A stretch of DNA of 64,000 nucleotides from Thamnaconus septentrionalis (GCA_009823395.1 CM020510.1:19602273-19666272), one strand, 5' to 3'; shown: positions 51,774-62,692, numbered from the stretch's first letter. Made by a program: numbers and translations. The notes: a model not told the origin generated them from the sequence alone.

Positions 51774-54700
51774 CTGAAAAGTAGAAAACAAGGGTGAAGC
51801 TTCAAAGCCATACTTTCAAACAGGCACTGAAGACGTTTTGTTGTTGTTGTTGCCCCTGGGAATAATCAAAAACCACACAAATCCTGAATCGCCAGAAACA
51901 GCGAAGCAAGAAATCTACAAATATTGCAGTTTTGTTTCTCATTTGTTACTTCTTTTACATTTTTGAAACACACACACACACACACACACAGTATAGCGCA
52001 TCAGCACAGAAAGTGCACCATTAGCTGGACGACTCTAAATTTTGGCATCCATTCAAAAACCCATATTGGCCGACCATTCGGCAGGCAGACATTAAGTGAT
52101 GAGAGAGTGGAAGGCAGATGTCAAGTGGCCCAACACAGACAACAATGAAGTCATTATACTGAGTGCCAGCTACACCAGTAGCCGATGATTAGAGAGAGGA
52201 AAAGAGGAAGTTAACAATCTGATTCAAAAGTCAATGCAACATGTGTAGCTAGACTCTATCTTGGTCATGGTCTATATAGTATTGTGTGTATACTGAGTAT
52301 GCACCATGTGTCTGTGTGTGCTGGATTAGAAGAAACTGCTTCTCTGCATGTGGCCATAAAACCGACATGTGAACTAATCCCTTCTCTTGCATTAAAAGCA
52401 TCCCTCTATGTGTTCGTCTGCCCGCCTGTAATCTCTATAAATCTGTGTCTGACTGCCTCCTTCCCAGTGGAGCTTCACTCCTGTCATCCTGTCTGGCAAC
52501 TTCACGGGCCACGGAAGCTTTCACCGCACCTGTCTGGACATATCAGAAAGTGTGACTTCAGTAAAGCTTCCGGGGATGGAGCCAAATAATTCAATTTGAA
52601 GAGCCTCATCTCAATTTCCTTCCACTAACAATTACAATAGATTTCCAGATGTCCTCATTGTGAAATAGCTGACTCCCCTGATGTCTGACTCTAATCCAAT
52701 GCTGAACGTGGCGTTTGCTGCAGCTTATTCTGCCAGAAAGTCAGTTGGCCGTCACATAGCATTGCATTTTTACCATCTATATACTATTCACCTGATTGCA
52801 ATTTATTTTTTTCAGTTACACGTACATATAAGCTGAAAGAATAACAGATCTAATGAAAGAACAGATGAAGCAAAAAGTCTGAAGTCTGCGGGTTCACTGT
52901 GCAGTCAGCAACAATTTGCAAATAAGTAGGTCAAACAGACAAAACGAGAAGCGATAGCTTGGATTCAGCCAGACGCCTTCACAAAAACTGCAGCGTCTCT
53001 TGGCAAATCTTGCAGCTCTGCTAGCATCTTTCAAAACTAAAGGGAAAAAAAGACATGAATAACATCTAGAGAAAGACTCATTAAAACACCCTATCAGTAT
53101 TTTCTTACAATATCCTTTTGTTTGCTCCTCTATAATGTATGCTAAAAAAAACAGTTCTGGAAATCCCTGTGTGATGTCAAAAAGGGCCCTGACGATTGAC
53201 AACTAGCAGCACTGGCACTACCAGCTGAGCTGTTCATTCTCTGTATTTCTGCAGGGAAGAGGGGTGGAACCAGACGGCTATTTTTTTCCTGTAGATCAGA
53301 GTTTTTATGTTTGCCACATGTGCAAATTGTTTTACCAAATTTGACTGAAATCCTGTGGCCTGTTTTACTAAAAATGTCAGGAAGATGACCTTTAGTATTT
53401 GCAGGAGAAGCAGCAATTCCGCCAGACTTATTCCGAGGCTTGTCACCTGCTGTGCACCTGCACTTGCATGCACAAGGACATGACCTTGGAGCCTTGGAGC
53501 AGACGCACCATGTATTTTTCAGACGCGCAGACACACCCTCTCCTCCCAGCATCTGCATGCAGAGCCCCACTGCGGCTTGGCAGCCAGCAGCAGAGCTGCT
53601 TCGGTATGCAGTATGTTTGGGAGGGTCGGGGGGTGGGGATGGGGTGGGGTGGGGTGGGGGCCTCAGTTGGAAGTGGGTCAAAGCTTTTAGAAGACGTCCG
53701 CAGAGCGGAGCCAGGGAGCTGCTTGGCTGTGTCAGCGCTCAGACGCTAACTTGCTGTCTACACCGACCTTGCAAACACCCCCCCTGCTGGGGCTAACGCC
53801 GTACCTGGGGAGGGGTCTGCACATCCAGGAACACACCCAATGCTTGAGCTTCCATCACTGTACAAGGTGGGGGCTTTGAGCAGCAGTGAACTATTAAAGA
53901 AATGGGTGAATAAATCAGCCGCTCCCAAGATGGAGATGCTGGGGGTTTTTTTGCCTTTAGGACAGGAGTCTAATCTCAGAGGCAGAGGAAGCAGCTGGCA
54001 GCTACATTTTCAATACTTGCGTGAATTTAAACTACCAGAATATATATATTGAAAAAATATGTTAATGTATTTACCAGTCAGTGTGTCAGTGTGCTCACAA
54101 CTGACGGATTTTGAGCGCAACGGCACGCATGACTAAGAGGATTATCATCGTGAGGAGTCTTTGCCCGCTCGGATACAGTGATCCCAAAAATCCAAAAATC
54201 CAGCCAGATGAAAACTTAACAGCTGGTCTGTAAAAACACAGACAATTGTTCGGTGCCCTTTAAAAAATTCAGAGTTTTTGGCAAAAAGGAAGAAATGGGT
54301 GTGGATAATGGCAGTTGAAATGTCCGCAAAGGGACATTTTGGACACATTAGGCAGAGAAGATTATATTAGCATTTAATTTAGGATGACAAGAAAAGGCTG
54401 AAGAGGAGGGGAGGAAAAAGAAACAAGAGAGAAGCAGAGGAAGAAATCTGGGGCGCCATGACACTCAGTCACCCAGCTGGCTTCCCGGAGGGTGAGGAAG
54501 GCACTGAATGAAAGAGGAGATGAGGATGAGGGAGGGGAGTTAATAAATCTGAAGCTGCACCCCTGCTCTAATCCCTGGGTGGCATTATCTGGGAGGGTCC
54601 GGAGGTAAAATACATTCCTTTTTGAGGTCAAATGGAGGCTGCCTATCACCTTCACATTTACCGCTATCTGGAAGTGGCCCCTGATAAATCTTTTAAAGTA

Positions 54701-54999
54701 AATTTTCTCCCTCTTTGAGGTTAGTGTTTCCCCACCTGGAGGCGGGGAACCCTCCCACCCAACTCACCCCAATACTAAAAGCTGAACAAGATAATTCAAG
54801 TAGTCAGAATCGGAAACACTTTATTAATGCCTTCTGGGAAGTAGTAAAGTCGAAGAAAATTCCCACTGATGCTTCACAACAGAGCTAAGGCTTCCTCACA
54901 GCTAAATGTTAGGCACCATTATAAAATGAAGAAATGATCTTACAATGACAAGAACATTTACTTCACGTTAATATTTAAATACGTATGTCAGATTTAGAC

Positions 55000-55130
55000 C
55001 CTGTGATGAACTGGTGACATGTTCTGGGTGTAACCAGCCTTCGCCCAATGACAGCTGGAATAGACTCCAGCAGACAATTATAAGCCTGAGAGCAGGAGAA
55101 AGCCGGTATAGAAGATGGATGGATGGAGGT
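55000..55130 (+). mobile_element. L2-type LINE 3' tail, truncated
   Basis: GACCCTGTGATGAACTGGTG, CGCCCAATGACAGCTGGAAT and a terminal ATGGATGGATGG tail. It is more diverged than the copy at 38,494-38,640. Confidence 0.8.
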
Positions 55131-56574
55131 GTTATGTACAAACTAGAAGTTATTATTCCATCTCTCATAAAAAATGGCATTTAGCATTATTGCTACACCA
55201 AAGAACCAAAGAAACCAAAACAAAGCAATGGCTCTGCGTGTGGGAAGTAGATTTATATTCCAATATTATTATGATTTTAATTCTTTCAACGTTTGTATGT
55301 GTATAGCATGTGTCATAGTTTGGCAACACACCAATTGTGCGCAGGTGTTTGTGTGTGCGCAACCACAAGGGCACAGGTCATGGATTGAAATTTTCACTGA
55401 CGCAGCTACAGTAGGAGGTGTTAGTGTTCTGGTAAAGGTGTAGGCAGCTTTATCGCCAACAAGAGGTAGGTACCAGGCCGGAGGACTTGCGACCCACTCC
55501 CACACCCACAAACGCACGTGTTTGTCTCCTCATTCATTATTAATCCTTGCTTCATGTGCGGCGAGCTGCGACGAGCATCCATCACCTTTAACTGCGGAGA
55601 CAGCAGAAACGCTTTCGCGTACTACGGATCAATAAGCCGATTCACTTGTCTGGCAGGCTGGCCCTGAAGGAAACTCGCGCAAATTAGAGGATAGTCATGA
55701 AGCGGGTGCAAGCTAAGGAGCAAGTATGTCTGCTGCAGGACAAAATGATCAAAGCCAGGGTTGAAATCCTCACCGATGCAACAGAAACCTTCAGGAAAAA
55801 GAGACACTGAGACAGTACACAAACACGCATTTCAATAAAAGACACCCTCTCCCCCCTACCAGGAGCCATGAATAGATGGGGGCTCCCTGTCCAGAGCCCA
55901 CGCCCTCCAAAAAGGGACAGGATTCCCGAAGGTGAGCAGCCGATTTACGCGTCCATACAGTTGAACTACACTCGCAACCGAATCCATCGGTGACGGTAGT
56001 TGCATTTACACAGTAACACAAAATCAAGGACACATTCATCCCATTCCCACGCACCCCTGTCTGTTCCCCCAATTCCTCCTCCAACCCACCGCCTTCTCCA
56101 TGGCAACACACAATGCCACAACGATGAGGTCACCCTCTCTCAAACAAATGCACAGGCATTACGTCATCGTGCCAACACCCCAGATCTCCCTCTACTGGGG
56201 GATTCAGACGCTCTCCCTTTGCTTTGGAAAAAAAAAAAAAAAAAATTGGAGATCCCTTCACTGACTGACTTTAGCAATGCTTTTGAGACATACAAAGGAA
56301 GCAGGTGGTGAATTTCTAAGCAGTGGCACTGCCCTCTTCAGTACTGGCTCGGTATTACAAGTCATTAAAAAAAAAATCATGTTTGTCATGTTTGGTGGAC
56401 TACTTTGGTTGCCTGTTACAGAAAATGAGGTTTCTCTGGATAGTGGAGGATGGTGGCCCATAGGACTGATTGGGTATTACGCCACAGTTTAAAGCAGAGT
56501 CATACCAAAGACTGTAAAAATGGTACCCATTGCCTCCCTGCTTGGCACTCAGTATTTGGGGTTGGAACTGGGGT

Positions 56575-56705
56575 TTTAGATCACCCAATGATTCCCGGGC
56601 GCGGCACTGCTGCTGCCCACCGCTCCCTCAGGGGATGGGTCAAATGCGGAGGACAAATTTCGCATCCTTCGGGATGTAACAATCACTGGGACTTTAACTT
56701 TTATT
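56575..56705. mobile_element. Common fish interspersed repeat fragment
   Basis: CACTGCTGCTGCCCACCGCT then GGGATGGGTCAAATGCGGAG, GACAAATTTCGCATCC and GGGACTTTAACTTTTA. These blocks in this order are familiar from a dispersed fish element. Its class is not determined here. Confidence 0.55.
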
Positions 56706-57639
56706 GATTAATTATCTGGATGCCTCATAAGAATACAATCTATGTTCACACAGTTTTTAACTTAAATTGTGCAAATATATATACACTTTGGGTTCTGAAA
56801 ATTAACAGTTAAGTACCAATTTCTAAAGAACGGTTACAGATTTAATCTCAGGCATTTACTGTTTGAACATTTTATTCCAAATGCGCTTTGCAAATTGCAA
56901 GTAAATGAGAAGAAAGTTCAGGGTCAATACCAAATCACCAGTCCCATTCTTACTTTTCATTATTAGTCTAATTAACCTAAAAATGAGCAAACATCTTTTC
57001 CCCAACTTTTTGCTTTCTGTTGCAGCTGTTCCTTATCTGAACATATGTTGATAACCACTGGACGTATGTGCAGGTATTTCTATCAAAGACTGAAAAGTAC
57101 ACACTTTGCTGCCTTGGTGGTACCAAGTTCTCTTGTCAGTCGTGATGCAATGATTTAACAAATTGTGAATCTACAGAAATTTTAAACTTTATCTAAAATG
57201 AAAAGTTGAGTTTTCCATCTAGGTGTTGGTCGATTTAGAGTTCAACATCAACTTCAGAGTTTGGTGAACCTCCTTGCTGAAACAGGCCCCTATTCTATCA
57301 ATTTGGCAGGTAAACATGAGCCCTGGTCGACTGTGAGGCAACAATGTGCATCGTAGCACTTTTCTTTGTGAATGTTAAGCCGCTTTGACAGCCAGTCTGA
57401 TGCCGTCTCACTTGTTCTGCTGGGGGTAAGTGGTTTCAGCTCTGCACACAATTGTGAGTGTTGTTCAACAGTGTTCAGGAGCACAACTATTAATAATTAC
57501 CATGCCTACTTTCTATAAATAGTCAACAGAAGCTTGGACAAAAACAATAGCTTTTGCAGATACACAGGAAGTGAAAGTGATGGTCGGTAGAAAGAAATGC
57601 ACCAGAGTCTGTTCAGGTTGCAGAACTTTATGTATACAC

Positions 57640-57750
57640 CCGTTGGTGTGTGAATATGTGTGTGAATGGGGGAACAAGAGGCCTTTGTAAAGCACTTTGG
57701 GGTACCATGAAGGTGCTGGAAAAGCGCTATGTAAGTGCAGTCTGTTTGAT
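57640..57750 (+). mobile_element. Fish LINE-like 3' tail fragment
   Basis: GTGTGTGAATGGGGGAACAA, then CCTTTGTAAAGCACTTTGGG, GGTACCATGAAGGTGCTGG and AAAAGCGCTATGTAAGTGCA. This is a well-known dispersed fish tail sequence; the parent family is not fixed here. Confidence 0.6.
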
Positions 57751-58744
57751 ATTTTTTTTTTTTTTAAGCATTTAAAGCCAATCATGTTTAGACTTCTGAC
57801 AATGCAAAATAGGGTTTGCTTTGAAGTGACGTTTTCTCCAATCAAACAATTACTGAGATGAGATTATTTCCAAACTTTTGAAAATTAAATAAGGGGAAAT
57901 ATTATACCAAGTATCAGGAATTGGAGAATAAAATACAACCTTTTAATATCTCGCTTCTTTTAAGAAAATGTAGGGTTTTAGTCCATCACTCAACATGAAA
58001 GTGAATTTTCAAGTTGATTTAAGGGTAAAATTAGGAGGCATAAGTGTTAATCTAAACATACCAACACAGAACAGCTCAATCAGTGACTTATATCCACAGC
58101 TCTGACCCATAGCAGGGCACGTGGTCTTTGTCACAAAAAAATATAAGCCTCATAACAAACTGTGATAAAGATAAAAAAAGAAAAAATGCTGGCCATTATT
58201 AATTATATGAATGACTCGATCAAGAAGAGACTCGCTGGTTGTAACAGGCTTTAGAAAGGAAGTTTTCTCCAAAATTTAACTTTAGACTACATTATAAAGC
58301 GTAGTGTTTTTACAGCATCACCTTTGACCGTCACATTGACCTGTTTGTACATGATGTCTATTGCAATAATACACGGTATATTTATCTACTGAAACTTTTG
58401 AATTGCTTACAATAATACAGTGTGTCCAAATTGGACTTGAATCCTGTGAAAACGTAATGGACATGATGTTCACATTTTGAGAAAAATGTCCTGTTTCTTA
58501 GAGTTAGATAGCATATTAAAAGTAAAGACTTAGATGGAAAACTTGCCTCTGTCTGTTAGTGACACAGTAAGTTTAGATTTTATAAATGAGTAAAGTTAAA
58601 TGTTTGCATAGATATAGCCAAAATCAAAATAATTTCCAAGAAGTGTTCAGTGTAATGGTTTATTTTTTTTAATTTTCAAGTAGGCTTAAAAGAACTTCAC
58701 TCCAATGGTTTTCCTTCAGGAGATAAACTGAGGTTTGACTTGAT

Positions 58745-58818
58745 AGGCACTGCTGGGAGTTGAACCCAGGATCTCCTGTTTACAAGACAGGCACTTTGAC
58801 CAACTAAGCCACAGCGCC
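58745..58818 (-). tRNA. tRNA-Thr (TGT), copy T1
   Basis: The first (most 3') copy of the array, 74 bases with U73. The acceptor GGCGCTG pairs with CAGTGCC (one G-U). A box TGGCTTAGTTGG, B box GGTTCAACTCC. Anticodon stem CCTGT/ACAGG and T stem CTGGG/CCCAG are intact. The loop CTTGTAA gives anticodon TGT (reads ACA). Confidence 0.9.
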
Positions 58819-58898
58819 CATGATCTTCATGGTGAAATTGTCTTCCCTTAGGACATAATAGAGGGTTAGGGTCATTAAAAGAAAGGAACAAGCTTGAC

Positions 58899-58972
58899 AA
58901 GCACTGCTGGGAGTTGAACTCAGAATCTCCTGTTTACTAGACGAGCGCGTTGATCAACTAAGCCACAACGCC
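58899..58972 (-). pseudogene. tRNA-Thr-like pseudogene (AGT), copy T2
   Basis: Full length, but C72 is U, G19 is A, and the anticodon stem reads CTCGT against ACAGG with a mismatch. The T stem is weakened. Its downstream spacer holds a TTTT run. Confidence 0.8.
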
Positions 58973-59053
58973 CATGGAAGCCAAGGTGAAATTGTCTTAC
59001 CTTCAGAGACAAACTGAGGTGTAGGTAAATCCAAAGAAAGGGATAAACTTGGT

Positions 59054-59127
59054 AGGCAATGCTGGGAGTTGAACACAGGATCTCCTGTTTACAAGGCAGG
59101 CGCTTTGATCAACTAAGCCACAGAGCC
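59054..59127 (-). pseudogene. tRNA-Thr-like pseudogene (TGT), copy T3
   Basis: Two acceptor mismatches (positions 4-69 and 5-68), C31 opposite A39, G19 changed to A, and a T-stem mismatch. It marks the left end of the first 1,203-bp unit. Confidence 0.75.
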
Positions 59128-59208
59128 CATGGGAGTCAGGTTGAAACTGTCTTACCTTTGGAGATAAACTGAGGTGTAGGTTAATCCAAAGAAACGGACT
59201 AACTTGGT

Positions 59209-59282
59209 AGGCACTGCTGGGAGTTGAACCCAGGATCTCCTGTTTACTAGACAGGCACTTTGACCAACTAAGCCACAGTGCC
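59209..59282 (-). tRNA. tRNA-Thr (AGT), copy T4
   Basis: All stems pair; the acceptor GGCACTG/CAGTGCC is fully Watson-Crick. The loop CTAGTAA gives anticodon AGT (reads ACU, and ACC after A34 to inosine). Identical to T8 and T12. Confidence 0.93.
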
Positions 59283-59363
59283 CATGGAATTCAGTGTGAA
59301 ATTGTCTTTCCTCACAACATAAACTGAGTTTGAGGATTATCCAAAGAACAAAGGTAACTTGAT

Positions 59364-59437
59364 AGGCACTGCTGGGAGTTGAACCCAGGATCTCCTGTTT
59401 ACGAGACAGGCACTTTGACCAACTAAGCCACAGCACC
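59364..59437 (-). tRNA. tRNA-Thr (CGT), copy T5
   Basis: The loop CTCGTAA gives anticodon CGT (reads ACG). The acceptor GGTGCTG pairs with CAGTGCC using two G-U pairs. The other stems are intact. Confidence 0.88.
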
Positions 59438-59518
59438 TGTGGAAGTCAGGGTGAAATTGTCTTCCCTTAGCAGGTAAACTGAGGTTTAGGTTAATCCAAA
59501 GAAAGGCACTAACTTGGT

Positions 59519-59592
59519 AGGCACTGCTGGGAGTTGAATATAGGGTCTCCTGTTTACAAGGCAGGCGCTTTGACCAACTAAGCCACAGCGCC
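59519..59592 (-). pseudogene. tRNA-Thr-like pseudogene (TGT), copy T6
   Basis: The T stem 5' strand reads CTATA and no longer pairs with CCCAG. C31-A39 mismatch. The same T-arm lesion is shared by T14 and T18, so it was copied by duplication. Confidence 0.85.
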
Positions 59593-59673
59593 CACGGAGG
59601 TAGTGTTGAAATTTTCTTCCCTAAGGAGATAAACTGAGGTTTAGGTCATTCCAAAGAAAGTGACTAACTTGGT

Positions 59674-59747
59674 AGGCACTGCTGGGAGCTGAATCCCGCA
59701 TTTACTGTTTACGAGACAGGCACTTTGACCAACTAAGCCACAGCACC
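59674..59747 (-). pseudogene. tRNA-Thr-like pseudogene (CGT), copy T7
   Basis: The T stem 5' strand reads CGGGA and the T loop TTCAGCT, breaking the T arm and B box. The anticodon arm also has a stem change (ACAGT). The T-arm lesion is shared with T15 and T19. Confidence 0.8.
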
Positions 59748-59830
59748 CATTGCTGTCACAGTGAAATTGTCTTCCCTTTGGAGAAAAACTGAGGTTTAGG
59801 TTAATCCAAAGAAAGGGACTCACCTCGTAT

Positions 59831-59904
59831 AGGCACTGCTGGGAGTTGAACCCAGGATCTCCTGTTTACTAGACAGGCACTTTGACCAACTAAGCCACAG
59901 TGCC
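59831..59904 (-). tRNA. tRNA-Thr (AGT), copy T8
   Basis: Same 74 bases as T4. Its downstream spacer has a TTTTT run about 50 bases past the tRNA end, one of the few canonical Pol III stops in the array. Confidence 0.93.
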
Positions 59905-59979
59905 CATGAAATTCAGTGTGAAATTGTCTTTCCTCACAAGATAAACTGAGTTTGAGGACAACAACAAAGGTAACTTGAT

Positions 59980-60042
59980 AGGCACTGCTGGGAGTTGAAC
60001 CCAGAATCTCCTGTTTCCGAGACGAGCGCTTTGATCAACGCC
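59980..60042 (-). pseudogene. Truncated tRNA-Thr-like copy, anticodon CGG, T9
   Basis: 63 bases; 11 bases of the D arm and positions 8-9 are missing, removing the A box. The loop CTCGGAA has a proline-type anticodon CGG. The same form recurs as T17 and T21. Confidence 0.88.
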
Positions 60043-60125
60043 CATGGAAGCCATGGTGAAATTGTCTTCCCTTTGGAGAAAAACTGAGGTTTAGGTTAAT
60101 CCAAAGAAAGGGACTAACCTCGGAT

Positions 60126-60181
60126 AGGCACTGCTGGGAGTTGAACCCAGGATCTCCTTTGACCAACTAAGCCACAGCGCC
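60126..60181 (-). pseudogene. tRNA-Thr-like copy without anticodon arm, T10
   Basis: 56 bases; an 18-base deletion removes the anticodon arm exactly while leaving acceptor, D and T arms. The deletion has the same ends as in T27. Confidence 0.9.
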
Positions 60182-60256
60182 CGTGGAATTCATTGTGAAA
60201 TTGTCTTTCCTCACAAGATAGTTTGAGGATTATCCAAAGAACAACGGTAACTTGAT

Positions 60257-60330
60257 AGGCACTGCTGGGAGTTGAACCCAGGATCTCCTGTTTACAAGGC
60301 AGGCGCTTTGATCAACTAAGCCACAGAGCC
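60257..60330 (-). pseudogene. tRNA-Thr-like copy (TGT), weak, T11
   Basis: U4-U69 and C31-A39 mismatches and G19 changed to A. It is the equivalent of T3 at the next 1,203-bp unit, with an intact T arm. Confidence 0.65.
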
Positions 60331-60411
60331 CATGGGAGTCAGGTTGAAACTGTCTTACCTTTGGAGATAAACTGAGGTGTAGGTTAATCCAAAGAAAGGG
60401 ACTAACTTGGT

Positions 60412-60485
60412 AGGCACTGCTGGGAGTTGAACCCAGGATCTCCTGTTTACTAGACAGGCACTTTGACCAACTAAGCCACAGTGCC
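60412..60485 (-). tRNA. tRNA-Thr (AGT), copy T12
   Basis: Identical to T4, exactly 1,203 bp to its right. Confidence 0.93.
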
Positions 60486-60566
60486 CATGGAATTCAGTGT
60501 GAAATTGTCTTTCCTCACAACATAAACTGAGTTTGAGGATTATCCAAAGAACAAAGGTAACTTGAT

Positions 60567-60640
60567 AGGCACTGCTGGGAGTTGAACCCAGGATCTCCTG
60601 TTTACGAGACAGGTACTTTGACCAACTAAGCCACAGCACC
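60567..60640 (-). tRNA. tRNA-Thr (CGT), copy T13
   Basis: Equivalent of T5 (offset 1,203), differing by G26 to A. All stems pair. Confidence 0.86.
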
Positions 60641-60721
60641 TGTGGAAGTCAGGGTGAAATTGTCTTCCCATAGCAGGTAAACTGAGGTTTAGGTTAATCC
60701 AAAGAAAGGCACTAACTTGGT

Positions 60722-60795
60722 AGGCACTGCTGGGAGTTGAATATAGGGTCTCCTGTTTACAAGGCAGGCGCTTTGACCAACTAAGCCACAGCGCC
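60722..60795 (-). pseudogene. tRNA-Thr-like pseudogene (TGT), copy T14
   Basis: Equivalent of T6 (offset 1,203), with the same broken T stem. Confidence 0.85.
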
Positions 60796-60876
60796 CACGG
60801 AGGTAGTGTTGAAATTTTCTTCCCTAAGGAGATAAACTGAGGTTTAGGTCATTCCAAAGAAAGTGACTAACTTGGT

Positions 60877-60950
60877 AGGCACTGCTGGGAGCTGAATCCC
60901 GCATTTCCTGTTTACGAGACAGGCACTTTGACCAACTAAGCCACAGCACC
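60877..60950 (-). pseudogene. tRNA-Thr-like pseudogene (CGT), copy T15
   Basis: Equivalent of T7 (offset 1,203). The anticodon stem is intact here, but the T arm is broken in the same way. Confidence 0.8.
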
Positions 60951-61033
60951 CATTGCTGTCACAGTGAAATTGTCTTCCCTTTGGAGAAAAACTGAGGTTT
61001 AGGTTAATCCAAAGAAAGGGACTCACCTCGTAT

Positions 61034-61107
61034 AGGCACTGCTGAGAGTTGAACCCAGGATCTCCTGTTTACTAGACAGGCACTTTGACCAACTAAGCCA
61101 CAGTGCC
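61034..61107 (-). tRNA. tRNA-Thr (AGT), copy T16
   Basis: Equivalent of T8 with one base change that turns a T-stem G-C pair into G-U and alters the last B-box bases. Probably still foldable. Confidence 0.8.
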
Positions 61108-61182
61108 CATGAAATTCAGTGTGAAATTGTCTTTCCTCACAAGATAAACTGAGTTTGAGGACAACAACAAAGGTAACTTGAT

Positions 61183-61245
61183 AGGCACTGCTGGGAGTTG
61201 AACCCAGAATCTCCTGTTTCCGAGACGAGCGCTTTGATCAACGCC
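61183..61245 (-). pseudogene. Truncated tRNA-Thr-like copy, anticodon CGG, T17
   Basis: The 63-base form, equivalent of T9 (offset 1,203). Confidence 0.88.
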
Positions 61246-61326
61246 CATGGAAGCCATGGTGAAATTGTCTTCCCTTTGGAGAAAAACTGAGGTTTAGGTT
61301 AATCCAAAGAAAGGCACTAACTTGGT

Positions 61327-61400
61327 AGGCACTGCTGGGAGTTGAATATAGGGTCTCCTGTTTACAAGGCAGGCGCTTTGACCAACTAAGCCACAGCGCC
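61327..61400 (-). pseudogene. tRNA-Thr-like pseudogene (TGT), copy T18
   Basis: Repeat of T14 at an offset of 605 bp; broken T stem. Confidence 0.85.
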
Positions 61401-61481
61401 CACGGAGGTAGTGTTGAAATTTTCTTCCCTAAGGAGATAAACTGAGGTTTAGGTCATTCCAAAGAAAGTGACTAACTTGGT

Positions 61482-61555
61482 AGGCACTGCTGGGAGCTGA
61501 ATCCGCATTTCCTGTTTACTGAGACAGGCACTTTGACCAACTAAGCCACAGCACC
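61482..61555 (-). pseudogene. tRNA-Thr-like pseudogene, 8-base anticodon loop, T19
   Basis: Repeat of T15 (offset 605) with one base lost in the T arm and one gained in the anticodon loop (CTCAGTAA), so the total length is unchanged. Confidence 0.85.
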
Positions 61556-61638
61556 CATTGCTGTCACAGTGAAATTGTCTTCCCTTTGGAGAAAAACTGA
61601 GGTTTAGGTTAATCCAAAGAAAGGGACTCACCTCGTAT

Positions 61639-61712
61639 AGGCACTGCTGAGAGTTGAACCCAGGATCTCCTGTTTACTAGACAGGCACTTTGACCAACTA
61701 AGCCACAGTGCC
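61639..61712 (-). tRNA. tRNA-Thr (AGT), copy T20
   Basis: Repeat of T16 (offset 605), with the same T-stem G-U pair. Confidence 0.8.
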
Positions 61713-61787
61713 CATGAAATTCAGTGTGAAATTGTCTTTCCTCACAAGATAAACTGAGTTTGAGGACAACAACAAAGGTAACTTGAT

Positions 61788-61850
61788 AGGCACTGCTGGG
61801 AGTTGAACCCAGAATCTCCTGTTTCCGAGACGAGCGCTTTGATCAACGCC
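61788..61850 (-). pseudogene. Truncated tRNA-Thr-like copy, anticodon CGG, T21
   Basis: Repeat of T17 (offset 605). Confidence 0.88.
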
Positions 61851-61933
61851 CATGGAAGCCATGGTGAAATTGTCTTCCCTTTGGAGAAAAACTGAGGTTT
61901 AGGTTAATCCAAAGAAAGGGACTAACCTCGGAT

Positions 61934-62007
61934 AGGCACTGCTGGGAGTTGAACCCAGGATCTCCTGTTTACTAGACAGGCACTTTGACCAACTAAGCCA
62001 CAGCGCC
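61934..62007 (-). tRNA. tRNA-Thr (AGT), copy T22
   Basis: Intact with acceptor GGCGCTG. Its 3' flank (AACCTCGGAT on the plus strand) is that of T10, so T10 may be a deleted relative. A TTTTT run lies downstream. Confidence 0.92.
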
Positions 62008-62088
62008 CATGGGAGTCAGGTTGAAACTGTCTTACCTTCGGAGATAAACTGAGGTGTAGGTTAATCCAAAGAAAGGGACTAACTTGGT

Positions 62089-62162
62089 AGGCACTGCTGG
62101 GAGTTGAACCCAGGATCTCCTGTTTACTAGACAGGCACTTTGACCAACTAAGCCACAGCGCC
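62089..62162 (-). tRNA. tRNA-Thr (AGT), copy T23
   Basis: Same 74 bases as T22 but a different spacer type. Confidence 0.92.
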
Positions 62163-62243
62163 CGTGGAGTTTGTTGGGAAATAGTTTTTCCTCAGGAGAT
62201 AAACTGAGTTTGAGGATTATCCAAAGAACAAAGGTAACTTGAT

Positions 62244-62317
62244 AGGCACTGGTGGGAGTTGAACCCAGAATCTCCTGTTTCCTAGACGAGCGCTTTGATC
62301 AACTAAGCCACAACGCC
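62244..62317 (-). pseudogene. tRNA-Thr-like copy with anticodon AGG, T24
   Basis: Full length. The loop CTAGGAA gives a proline-type AGG anticodon. The anticodon stem has a mismatch (CTCGT/ACAGG), C49-C65 do not pair, and G19 is A. Related to T2. Confidence 0.82.
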
Positions 62318-62398
62318 CATGGAAGCCATGGTGAAATTGTCTTACCTTCGGAGATAAACTGAGGTGCAGGTTAATCCAAAGAAAGGGATAAACTTGGT

Positions 62399-62462
62399 AG
62401 GCACTGAACACAGGATCTCCTGTTTACAAGACAGGCGCTTTGATCAACTAAGCCACAGCGCC
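62399..62462 (-). pseudogene. tRNA-Thr-like copy with T-arm deletion (TGT), T25
   Basis: 64 bases; ten bases of the T loop and 3' T stem are missing, so the B box is destroyed. Confidence 0.88.
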
Positions 62463-62543
62463 CATGGGAGTCAGGTTGAAACTGACTTACCTTCGGAGAT
62501 AAACTGAGGTGTAGGTTAATCCAAAGAAAGGGACTACCTTGGT

Positions 62544-62617
62544 AGGCACTGCTGGGAGTTGAACCCAGGATCTCCTGTTTACTAGACAGGCGCTTTGACC
62601 AACTAAGCCACAGCGCC
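62544..62617 (-). tRNA. tRNA-Thr (AGT), copy T26
   Basis: Intact, with D-stem pair G10-C25 instead of G-U. Closest to the vertebrate tRNA-Thr(AGT) pattern. Confidence 0.94.
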
Positions 62618-62692
62618 CGTGGAATTCATTGTGAAATTGTCTTTCCTCACAAGATAGTTTGAGGATTATCCAAAGAACAAAGGTAACTTGAT

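Larger units (their letters stand above)
51774..58744. other. Non-coding stretch, probably a 5' limk1 intron
   Basis: Searched on the minus strand for the missing LIM1 exon; none found. CA run at 51,967-51,990, GGGGT repeats near 53,632-53,658, poly-A at 56,227-56,245 and LINE-like tails listed separately. Confidence 0.55.

Noticed and set aside
53142..53681. 179-codon minus-strand frame, checked as the missing LIM1 exon because it is Cys-rich
   Set aside because: The Cys/His spacing does not match a LIM domain and there is no DWHxxCFR-like segment.
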